A stretch of 64,000 nucleotides of DNA, taken from assembly GCF_963422355.1 (NCBI RefSeq), contig NC_085100.1, positions 5,816,068-5,880,067 of the forward strand, read 5' to 3'. The first letter of the stretch is position 1, and the number at the start of each line of letters is the position of its first letter. Source of the DNA: Corticium candelabrum (taxonomy: Eukaryota; Porifera; Homoscleromorpha; Homosclerophorida; Plakinidae). Made by a program: the position numbers and the translations under genes. The notes under the pieces were generated by a model. That model had not been told where the DNA came from. It saw nothing but the letters and a program-made list of their open reading frames with translations, and ran no database searches. This document shows, piece after piece, positions 47,401-59,391 of this stretch.

Positions 47401-50400
47401 GTAACGCAGCTCTGTCATCGTATTGTTCGTCTGTCGTTGCTGTCCTAAACGTTTGTCATTGCCGTTCTAAACGGGCATAAAAGTGTGTCGACTGTTCCCC
47501 TCGTTCGATCCATCGTAGACGAAAACGTACCATGGCACCAGCGGCATCCAAGCGGTCCAGAGCGTGCAACTGGTTTTTCAGTTTGACAAAGACAATCACG
47601 TGTGCTTATACTACAATCCTCTCGTTCGGCCGACAAGCGGTTGTGACACTCGAAAAGTGTGGCTTGGAGATGTTTCCTTCGGCTTTGCCTACTTCTTGCC
47701 CATTCTTCACAGTGAGCGCGAGTAAGATCACGCAATTAACATTTACCCACCTTCCACCAATCGACGATCGAAGGAAACCATTGTTTTTCTGCTGGCCACT
47801 CAGTCCAAAAGCTTTTGACGTTGTCTACAAATTTTCTGTCTGTTAATACGTCTACGTTCATGTGGAAGTAGCCAGGACCTCGGTTCGTACTGGTTTCCAA
47901 AGGTATAAAAGTGTGTGTCATTAAAAAGTGGTCCGACCGCTGCCATGGGTCATTGCGGACCTCGCTGACGTTGAGACAATCGTCGCTGCACAATATTAAA
48001 TTCAAACGACACATCTGTGTAACCCGATCGTTATGTCGTTTCCACGTGAAATCTCTACCGTTTGAATACCTAGACCAATAAACATCTTTATAGTTAAAGC
48101 TCTTGATCAACAAGCTTAAACAACGGCACCGGGAACGAGTCTGTCACGCGAAGCATTGAATTTATCTAAGCATGAATCCATGACAGCGTTGAAATCTCCC
48201 AGGATCCAATGATTGGACTGTCCCACGAGAGGTTCTACGGAGACCTAAGAAATTGCACTCTGTCGACACTCGTATAAGGACTGTATACACATGTAATGTG
48301 GTAGACACTTCCCTCTATTCTGACCGATAACGATATCAGTCGTCCATCGTTATCTCTGCCAGTACAAGAAAATTCGGAGTGAGTGCGCTTGGAGATAAAA
48401 ATAGCAACACCATTTTGCTGGGATGTTTCCAGATTGCATAAGACACCATAAGAAGGAAAATCTTTACTATATTCTTGAGATTCCTCATCTGTAGCACAAT
48501 GAGTCTCTTGAACACCAACAATATCAACTTGGAAAGAACAGAGAAAGCGATTTAGAGCAAAACGCTTGGATGGGTTAAGAAGACCATTGACATTTAAGGT
48601 AGCAATAATTAAGACCGACATGAGGACACTTAAAACGATGGGAAGGAAGGAAAAGGACTAGACGGAAAGAGTGGGACAGAAAAGAACAATTATTGGGTGT
48701 TGGGAAGTGTAGCGATCGACTCAGGAGCATCACTACTCTTTCTGAAGTATGGAGAATCACTTCGCAGCTTTCTCAGAACCGTTGTTCTGTCGCGCAGGCG
48801 ATAAGGCATCATTGGTTCTCCCTCTTGGATGATTACATTCGGTTCTTTTGATCGTGATCTGCTACGTATCGACCTGGCTGGTGATGCAGAAAGGCTTCTC
48901 AAAGATTCTGTCTTTCTTCTGCGCTTACTTCTTTTGGAAGGTGGTTGGACGAAGACAGAGTTGTCCTTATCGCCTTTGTCAAAGTAACTGTGATCTTGGC
49001 CGGCCAATACGATTGGCTCCACCCAGTTGGCTGTTCCTGAGGTCTGACGACTAGTTGTAGTGATGGAGAGGGAAGAGTCAGCGGAAGGGTTTGTAACTTT
49101 GTCAACCATGTGAGGATCGGGTGCACACTGCAAAGTTTCGTCGGGAGCTCTATTAACAGCCAGAGTTGGTGCTTGTTCAATGAACCTGCCCTCTTCATCG
49201 TTCTGGGAAGTTGACTCCTCCCCTATCTAATCCTCGGACACCAGAAGAAGATCCGAGTTGTCCACTGTAACAAAAGACGAGGGCACGCTTAGAGAAGCAC
49301 CGCATTGTCTGTCGCCATCTGGGATGATGTTTTGTACTTCCAGATATGGCAATTCTGGAGTACCAGCACACGATCTGCCGTCGCTGGTCCACGGTGAGTC
49401 AGCTCTCTCACGCACAGGACAGGGTTCTAAGGCATTTGCACTTTCAGATTCTTCCATCCTTGTGTCAGCAGCATCCATCCAGTCATGTGAACGCGTGTCT
49501 GGTTCGGGACAATCTCTTACTAGATGGGATGCACTCTTGCACCGATAGCAGTGCCTCACCATTTTCCCCACAGACTGGCACTACCAGATTGTAGTGACCA
49601 ACTGTGATAAGAGTTAGGAAAGTCATCAGCCGTACATTCCTTAAACAATCTGACACCAGTTTTGAAGGTGGGGTGTTTCTTGCTAGTTAGCCTCCTCGTC
49701 GACACAAGTGTGCCTGTTCTACATAATATGGAAATCACGTGAGCATCGTCCATTTCAAATGGCATCAACAATGTGACTGCTGTGTACTGTGTTTTTGGTT
49801 TCTGTACGCTTTCGCATGCAAAATGCCTTCCCTTGATGTCTACTCCATGTGTCAGAAGTGTCTCTTTGGCTGCTTGATTCTTCACAGTGATTTGGTAATG
49901 ATGACGTTGTACTCTGGCTATGCAGCTTACTTCATCAACGCGTACGTGTTGCAACACCGCCTCTTCTACCTCGTCATATGACACAGACAAGCTTTCATCT
50001 ATTCGAATCCTCAGTGACAAGTCGTGTACAATGTGCGCCGCCATTTTGACTTTGACGAAACACACAAGCATAGTCACTCGTACGGCAGAGAAACTCTGCG
50101 CACAAGACAAAAAGCAACGAACAGACATGCAATGGACCTGAAACGGTTGGCTGTCTTTCTGTACGACGTTTCCTCGTAGAGTGAGACGTCTTGATCACGT
50201 GCGACTCGATCAGACAAAGACAAAGAAAGAAAACCGGCTTCAAATGACGTGTTCTTCGTATCAAACAGTAGCTAAAGACGTCAGCTACTGAAATATGATC
50301 GACAGCTAGAGCAAAAAACTCTCCAAAGAAGAAAAGACAGCCAAAGAGGGAGCTCACAGAAAACATGAAAACCCTATGACCTTCTTTTTATCGTCTTATG

Positions 50401-53400
50401 ATGCAGGCGAAGTCTTTCCAGGATTGGCATCTCCTGTAACACCGATGATCCTGCTAAGACTAAAAGGAAACTAAAATGGGAAGAAATTACATTTTAAGCA
50501 ACAAAAATAACAGTTAAACAAGACAAACCCTTGAACTACTAGTTTTTTCTGTTAATCCAGCAGCGATAGGAATTTCTGATGACTGCCTAAATGATGTTGT
50601 CAAAAAGGATGTCCATGTCTTGTTTGAATGGCTTGCACACTCGGGCCAGCGATCGTTTTGTTTCGGAGAAAAATTAAACCTCTTGAACCAACAATTAGTT
50701 GAAGCAATTCTGTGTGATAAGAGAACTTAGCATCCTGCACGAGATCTTTATATCGTAGATGTTTTCTTATTTTAGTATCTTCTGCCACCGGCTCAAACGG
50801 TACCGAAAATTCAAGAAGCCAAGACTTTTTAACTTGCAAATGTAAATGTCTAGGTCTGGACACAATGTCGTAAGTGCTACTTCGTTTGGAAACTGATAGG
50901 GCAGAGAAGTAAGATCACAAAGAACTCGATAGTCCAAAGAGATGTTAGACTTGCTAAAGTTGTAAAGAAGTGCAAGAACATTGTCATGCCTCTCCTTGTA
51001 AAGACCCACTTTCCACAATTCTGGGCAAGCATTAAGGACATGACAAAGGGACTCCAGTTGTCGACAGAGGGAACACTGGTTGGACTCCGACTTCTTTCAG
51101 AAACAGAGGTTCAGAGCAGTTGGAAAGTCTCTTGGATAGCGTTAAATGCCCACTTGAACAGGTTGTCAGGAAGATGCTTCACTGATATTGACCACTGAGC
51201 AGCCTCTAAATCTTCACACCTTGCAAGCACCCTGTACTGACAGTGACGATACATGACGAAAATGATTCTGACAATTAATCTCAGAAGTTTATTTCTTGAT
51301 GAATTTCAGACTATTTTTAAGAGAACCACATGTAAGACAGTGGTCTGCGAAGAAGGTGCCAGGCAAGAATCGAGAGGATGACGACTGTGCTTCGTCACTG
51401 ATATTTGCAAAAGCTAAAGTTCTTAAATAAACATCATCTGACTTGGTAAATCATAAAAGGCAAGAACACTGGAGACTCTGGAAGAAAACAGAAGGTTGAG
51501 GAAGGTAAAATCCACCACGATTGGTGTCCGAGAACAAACGGGATACAGCGGCACAGTGAGCAAGTCCAACCCATTTCTTCAGATATCTCGTGACCACCGT
51601 ATCAAGATGACTTCGAATCCAGGAAAGAGGCAGACTAGAAATGCTGAGTAACCAAGCTAGTCGAGGTAACACAGCCTTCTTGTAAAGTTGGCATTTGCTG
51701 AAGCGGGACAACGCCGTTTTGTCAACTTGAGCAAACAGGTAGTTTACATGATCCAGCAACTCTGACTTGACGACATCACAATGCAAGTCGGCAGGAATCG
51801 GTAACCCCAAGTATCTGTAACTCTTCTTGACAGTTAAGAATGGGATGGGCTGAGACTGAAGAGTGAGCTGCGGATCAAAAATAGCTGGGCTGGGTTGCCT
51901 CCTTCAAGCAAAGCAAGAACATTTGCTGACATTAGCTTGAAGACCAGACCATTCCAGAAACTGGTCAATTCTCTGACATACGAGCTCAGCTTCCTTGATT
52001 CCATGTGTGACAACTGCTGCATTGTCTGCAAATATCGAGTTGAACTATCTATCTATGAGATTCTTTAATTGTCATATATCCGCAACAGAATACAACAATA
52101 AGCGTCTTATAATGCAGGCGGAGTCTTTTCCAGGATTGGCATCTCCTGTAACACCGATGATTCCGCTAAGACTAAAAGGAAACTAAAATAGGAAGAAACT
52201 ACATTTCAAGCAAAAAAAACAGTTAAACAAGACAAACACTTGAACTACTAGTTTTTTCTGTTAACCCAGCAGCGATAGAAACTTCTGATAACTGCCTGAA
52301 TAATGTTGTCAAAAAGGATGTCCATGTCTTGTTTGAATGGCTTGCACACTCGGGCCAGTGATCGTTTTGTTTCGGAGAAAATGAAACGTCTTGAACCAAC
52401 AATTAGCTGAAGCAATTCTGTGTGATAAGAGAACTTGGCATCCTGCACAAGATCTTTATATCGTAGATGTTTTCTTGCTTTAGTATCTTCCACCACTGGC
52501 TCAAAAGGTACCGACAATTCAAGCAGCCAATACTCTTTCAACTTGCGACTGTAAACAACTAGATCTGGACGCAATGTTGTAAGTGCTATTTCGTTCGGAA
52601 ACTGATAGGGCAGAGAAGGCAGATCTATCTATCTTTTTTTGAGATACGGGTTGAGTGCACAAGCACGTCAAAATCACCCGGGGACCGAACCCAGCCATTC
52701 CGCCAGCCACAAGAATTTCTTCTGGTGACTCCTGTCTGAGTCGTATTTAGACAGGTCCCATGTATGATAATCATTAGTGTTGCACGAGAAGTAAAAACTG
52801 GCTAGGTAAATGCGATCTATGGTGACCCGGCCCGACTCACGCCGAGGTGCGAGGTGCACATGATAAGTCCATCACGACCATTTTGCGCAAAATGTGGACA
52901 GACACACTGGCTGACTACATGGTTATAAATGACCTGAAGAAACTGTACATGACCTACAATGTCAATTTGAGTCAACTGGACTACTCGTCTCTAAGCAGAA
53001 ACGTTTCCACTCGCTGCATAAACAAGGCAAACTCTGGCACTGAACTTTATTCAAAACTAATAGAATTGGACGATCCACATACTGCTACTTAGACACTGTT
53101 ACGTTCCTAGTCTCTACCATTTGGGCAGAACTGTCCTACCGGAACAGCTCATTAAAGCTGCTTTGATACATGATGACCAAACATATCAAAATTTTCTTCA
53201 ATCATGGGTTTGGATGTATCAGACTCTGATTCATGGTGTCAGAGTTGTTTTTACCTATTAGGCATGGAGGGTTTGGTCACTTGAGGATGCAATCAGTTGC
53301 TCCCATAGCATTCCTAGCAGCTTGGGCTCACACATTCCGAAAGCTGTCTTTGTGGTTGAACTCGCATGATCGATTAACAACTTGTTAGAAAGACAGCCTT

Positions 53401-56400
53401 GTGAAAAATCTCTCTCACCATCTGTCACTAGTGTCGGCAACTATACAACAACTGCCAGAGAAATCTTTATTAAGTGAAAATCTCTCAGTCAAATTCTTGA
53501 AGATCCGGAAAAGTTACAACATCGTCTCATGTGCACAACGGCTGATCATGATTACAATCTTCTGTTAGGAAAAAAAACTCAGATGAAGTTTCAGCCAGGC
53601 TTAATTAATGGAAAGGGAGCTGGTGCCTTCTTGCAACCAATCCCAACGTCAAACTAGCTTGTACTAAAACCAGGCGAATTTCGGCTAGCAGCTTGTTTAC
53701 GTTTAAGGCTTCACCTTCCTTTTTAGGGAATGCATTTCGAGTATCACCTCTTAAAGGGTAACTGCAACGCCAAAATCAAAAATTCCTTTATTTTGGAAAT
53801 TGATAGTTCTAGTTGCATACATGACAAGAAAAACTGTTTTAGATTCTTAAGTTCAGTCTTTGCTGAGATATAGCAGGTTACAGTTGTTTCCAATTCTTCA
53901 AGTTCCGGTAACGAGCATGGTGTATATACACGTCACAGAGAGGAGATGCATGCGCCTGTATAGTCAGCGGCCTGTAAAATGACTACATCTTCATATCCAA
54001 GGCAACGCTGCTAAGGTAGAGGGAACGGCAGCAACAGTTATTCTCCTGAAGAGCCCTCTGGAGGTTTTCACGTGATAATAACGTTCCGTCATTGCATGAA
54101 CCGCAGAAAAAAATTTTTGGGGAGCCATTATAGTGACTAGACCACACAGGTTTGAGCTCAGCAACAGTGTCTCTGAAGCTTTGAGATCGCCTGCTGCTCT
54201 GAAAGCGGACGAGGAAGAAGACAGGCTACCCTATAGCCTGTCACCAATCGCAAGTAGAAGTAGGAGTAGCAAATGTAATCGATGCACATCTGGGTAAGTA
54301 AACAACTATCACAGGTGCAGCTGCAGTCATTGTGAGATGATGGATATGTACTCGTGTGGAGTGCGTGTGCTGTCAAAACGTACTTGAGGTTTTCTCAAAT
54401 AATGACACGATAGTAATGTCAAATACTAGCGACAATAGTGGCACAGTGTACTGGTGAGTTCATGCAAACTCTAGCTATTGCTGTGAGAAAGAGAACAAAA
54501 TGAGTTGACGTTCGTACGTTGAATTCACATTGACACAAGGTTTGACTTCACTGTACAGTATACTGTAATGAATACGACTGCATTCACTACACATGAGGAT
54601 AGCACCTAAACGCAAGTCTAGCAATCAAGAGTCTGACCTCTCCTACCCATTTGACGTACTTTTAGTCTTGCACGAGATTCTTCCTTAACCTCATTTTTCC
54701 CACTTCTCAAATGTGGCGCTCCTTTTCTTTTGCAGAGTGCTGCGATCTTGAAGTGTGGGGGCAGGTAGATGGAAAATGGTGGCCTCAATTTCGCTCTTCT
54801 ACAACCCAGACCAAGTTCTTGAATAGACCTGGCTGTACGTATCTCAAAGCAATCAGGGTAAAAGTGGCTACTACAGACTCCTGTCCACTCAGTAGGATGC
54901 GTCGTCCTCAGAGGTCGCCCCTACGACACAAACTTCTCTGCAATTGTCCTCCTTATTTGCGATTCCCACTGTTTTCTTAGCTTAGAGATCTTCGGAAATC
55001 AAAACAAGCTTGCATATGACTTGCACGAATTGGTACAGCCACACAACACCAAACCATTCTTTCGGCACAGATTCCTTTGTTGACAGAACACGCTAGCGTG
55101 GAGTCTGCCCTCTGTGACGTGTACATACACCACGCCCATTATCGGAACTTGAAGAACCGGAACCAACTTTGACCTGCTTTATCTCAGCAAAGACTTCACC
55201 TAAAATCTAAAATTATTTTTCCTGTCATGTATGCAATTAGGACTATCAATTTTTGATTTTTGCGTTGCAGTTACCCTTACATCAAAACACGGAGGAGGTC
55301 CCATTTGGGCTCATGACTCCATTGTAAACTCTTGGTCAGAATGCCTGAAAGAGCTGGCCGTTCTCCACAAGAAAGAACCAAAAATAGATAACTGAACAAT
55401 GACGGTAGACCTGATATTCTCATATGCGACACAGGTAGTAAGTTGTCTGATCAGGAGATGGATATTTCACTTGCTCATCCCTGGAGTAAAGAGGTCGTCA
55501 ATTGTGCCACGCTGAGTGGATTTGCTGCAAAAAAAGAGAAGAACAAAAATGCTAAAATACGACAGTGCGATTCTTCCAGGAAGTAATGCATCAAACTGCA
55601 TACCTGTAGTGTTTGAGCACTTTGGCTACCTGGGGAGTTGCCGCTGACCGTCTGCTGAACACTTTGTCACTTAAGTCGAAAGATCAAGAAGGAAAGAACA
55701 ACTCTGCTGACTTTAAGACCTACTGGAGATGTCAGTTTTCCATTACACTGCAGAACTCAATGCTCATGTGATCATGAAAAAATTGAATATTGTCCAAGGT
55801 GCTTCTATTTTAGTTGATGAACTCAGGCGTGTCCAGACATGCCCACACTAATTACTTAATTAAGTTATAGTTTAAGTTACAGTTTCAGCTGACATTTTAT
55901 GTATTTTGCAATATCTATTTAACATTATTGTACTAGAAATTTGACATCTGGGAGTGCACAAGCACTCCCTTAGCGCACTCCCTAAACAGGGATGTCACCA
56001 GTAAATAATATTAATCCCAATTTTCACTTTGGGAGAGTATAGCTCTGAAGTGCTTTCATAAAATGCCACAATTTTTATATCATCTTGCATGGCTAAACAG
56101 GAGCCATGATCTTTGACTATCCCTTTGGCACTAGCACGTTCGGACAAAGTTTTTACTGTAAAATTTGACACCCTTTCTCTGCGTGTGACGTAGAGTCACC
56201 TGTGGTGGCTTACCAGTTTATGGGATCTTCGTTGTTCTCGAAGCCGCTCACAGGATCTGCGCTTCTCCATTCATTCCACACGACTTGAAACACTCGACGA
56301 TATTTAGCCTATTCACGAAACCTGAGTGCTGATGATCGACTTGCCAGTTTTGATCTTCATTTCGCTCGAGAGATTTTCATGTCGCTCACAGGATCTTCGC

Positions 56401-59346
56401 TATCCCTTTACTTGCCTGCTACTTAAAACGCTTGTCAATTTACTCGCGAGATCTGCCAGTGCCCACAGTTTGTCGACAGTTTTGTTGGATTTTGTTGGTG
56501 GGAAGTTGTGACTTATTAACTAGAGCAAACTGAGACCCCAAACTTATCATGCAAACATCAACTGTGTCAATAGAACCATGTAGCCTCAAAAGGAGACCTT
56601 CTTACATTAGTTCATAGATCGTGTCTCGCTGTGTTTTGGTTGCATTAGAAGCACTTGGTACAGTTAAACCTAAAGTATGTACTTCCAAATGAGGACAGAG
56701 AGTAAGTTAATACGAGAAATTGTCTGAACAACTAGTGGCCCATTCTCTGCTTCTGTGGCTGGCTGAACCGTGAGCTTCCCACAGAAAGATGCTAGGTCTA
56801 GTCTAGTATTTGGTAAGAGCTCTCCTTTAAAAATATGCAAAACACGTAGTTTTAATGCCACAGTACCACATTTCAACAGTATTTAATGATTTGTAAGTCA
56901 GGTTTTCCACATCATAAAAAATCAAGAAAACAAACCTTTGGATGAAATTTACAGAAGGTTTCGTAATCTTTAAGTAGAGCAACGTCAACTCCATCACCAC
57001 TAACAGCCACCAAGAAGAAACTTCGATCTGATATACAAAACGCAACAAGTAAGTGCACATAAAAACAATAATAGAAAACCTAAAACTTTAAAAAGTTTCA
57101 CAAAAACAACCAACCATTCAAATTAGACTTGATGAGAGTATCTATAAATGAAACTGTTTCCAGTCAAACTCTGCTTCTGTTTTGGAACGAAAATTATTGC
57201 TATCTATAGTCACAACATCATTGACCAAAAAATCAACAAAGGAAAGTGTCTTCTATGCACATCAATGTGAATGAAGTGTTTACTAAACAATGGTACCACT
57301 CAAAACAAGACATAAGAACAGGACTGTTTTCAAGTGAACAAAGTGTTGAAGACCAGAGTATAGCAGTTATAATCTTCCATGCATACACATTCCTCTTTGC
57401 CTAGAATACAGAACCTTTCGTAGAAAGCTATACAAATACTATTTTTAAAATTAACGAAGCACGTGACTGCAAAGCCCTTGTCATAATTGTAGACGCTAGC
57501 TGGGAAAGGTGTTGTTTTGTCCAACTCAAGCTTCATCTGGATGTCATCAGAGAAGATATGAACTGTGTGCAACAACCCATCCAACTGATCAGAGTTTCTG
57601 CCATACAGCTTCAGATCATCCATGTAAAGTAGATGACTGATGAGCTGACGTTTGGCAGTCTCACCATGCCCAGTGGTCATCCGGTAGCCATAACCGATTG
57701 AGAGCCATACAGAAGAGAATTGGAGAAAGTGAGTCCAGAATTATTATTATTTTATGTGTCGGTATGCCCCTCCATAATGGGCAAGTGGGGTTTTTGCCCC
57801 CATCTGGGCACCCACCAACCCAGCAGGTGAGCCCAGCAGGGTACATGTGTCTGTGTAGTCCACACAGCGATCAATGACTAGCCAATTTGATATAAATTGC
57901 AGGCATTACGGTGACCGCAAACTCGATACAGCACGCCTGGTGGATATCAATGACCACCAGGAAAGCACTGAACGTCATCGTCAACGGGACCGTTCGTCAG
58001 ACCACAGAAACTCCCCAACAACGGAAACGAGTCATAGTCTCATGGATAAAGCTAGAGAAACATAAGAAAGAAAGACAGACAAGTTTCATAATTTACTGTT
58101 GTCACTGGGGTTTGAACTCCCAAACCACGGAGTGGTAGCCATTGTTGCTAACCACTAAGCCATGGCGGTGACTTATTATGTCATGCTCAACCAGATCAGT
58201 CTGGTTTGCAAAGTCTATTGCAAGTACCGGAAGCAAACCCTGCTTCAGAAGTTATTATTATTATGTGTCCTGCTCAACCAGATCAGTCTGGTTTGTAAAG
58301 TCTATTACAAGTACCGGAAGCAAACCCTGCTTCAGAAGCACTTAGACCATCACGGCTGTCTAGAAAGAAGACATGACTTTACGAAAGATCCGAGTAGATC
58401 CCAGAAGTACTGTTTTCTGTAAGTGCTGCAGGTTGTGATGACCTGGAATAATGTCCAGCCACCATGCAATACCTGTGTGCACTGTGCCCAAAGCTCCCAA
58501 GACCACCGAAACCACAAGTGTTCGACAATGCCACATGCGGCTTATCTCCACTTGCAAGTTGCTGTACTTCGCCAACTTCTCAGCATGTTTCTTGCCAATG
58601 TTGCCATCAGCAGGACAGCTGATATCAATAAGAAGACAAGTGTTTGTCTTCCTATTTCTGAGACAGATGTTTGGACGATTGGCTTTGATCTTCCTGGCAG
58701 TGGGGATGGTGGTATCCCACTTCATAGTAATGTCATCCATCTCCACAAGCCTATCAGGATGATGCCGGTACCATCTTCTCTCCACTGGAATCCCAAAATG
58801 GCAACAACATCCCAGTGAATGATGGAGGCCACCTGATTGTGTCAATCAGTGTAGTCCATTGGTGCCAAAGCACTACAGCCAGCCACAATGTGGTCAACTG
58901 TTTCCAGGCCTACACTGCACATGCGGCAAGTTATTATTATTTATTATGTGTCGTTATGCCCCTCCATAATGGGCAAGTGGGGTCTTTACCCCCATCTGGG
59001 TGCCCACCAACCCGGCAGGTGAGCCCAGCGGAGTACATGTTTCCGTGTAGTCCATACGGCGATCAATGACTAGCCAATTCAATATAGATTGCAGGCATTA
59101 CGGTGACCGCGTACTCGATACAGCACGCCTAGTGGATATCAACGACCACCAGGAAAGCACTGGACGTCATCATCAACGGACCGTCGCCAGACCACAGAAA
59201 CTCCCCAACAACTGAAACGAGTCATAGTCTCATGGATAAAGCTAGAGAAACATGAGAAAGAAAGACAGACAAGTTTCACAATTTACTGTCGTCACTGGGG
59301 TTTGAACCCCCAAACCATGGAGTGGTAGCCATTGTCGCTATTGTTA

Positions 59347-59391
<45 letters not shown>

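Larger units (their letters stand above)
44780..50385 (-). mobile_element. APE-type LINE, nearly full length (ORF1 and ORF2), dead
   Basis: About 5.6 kb on the - strand. ORF1 (50128-48690) has a CCHC knuckle. ORF2 starts at 48621 with an apurinic endonuclease-like domain, followed by RT (about 47230-46440) and a long C-terminal region to 44887. The 3' end has an A-rich tail (AAAACAAAAAAAACAACAAA, about 44815-44790 on the - strand). The architecture resembles Tx1/L1-like LINEs. Several frameshifts break ORF2. It separates a LINE X fragment from an endonuclease-LINE fragment, indicating insertion into older repeats. Confidence 0.85.
52623..55960 (+). pseudogene. LINE family X, long copy, split by a DNA transposon
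   Basis: 5' region 52630-52930 (shared with 44470-44775), then fragments including [24 protein letters not shown] and [20 protein letters not shown] (thumb) up to 53755. After the insertion 53756-55275 it resumes with [24 protein letters not shown]-like endonuclease motif, [14 protein letters not shown] and the 3' UTR ending about 55950. The RT catalytic core is missing, so there was an internal deletion before or after the insertion. Frames on both sides of the insertion rejoin at ...[11 protein letters not shown], which supports a single original LINE. Confidence 0.75.

Noticed and set aside
56670..56876. Next ATG7 exon within a 68-codon open frame
   Set aside because: It does not match ATG7. 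The true next exon, with [15 protein letters not shown], is at 40064-40152 and joins in phase.
58095..58172. A tRNA gene
   Set aside because: It is the head of SINE family B, with a second copy at 59280-59341; the anticodon region does not form a normal stem.
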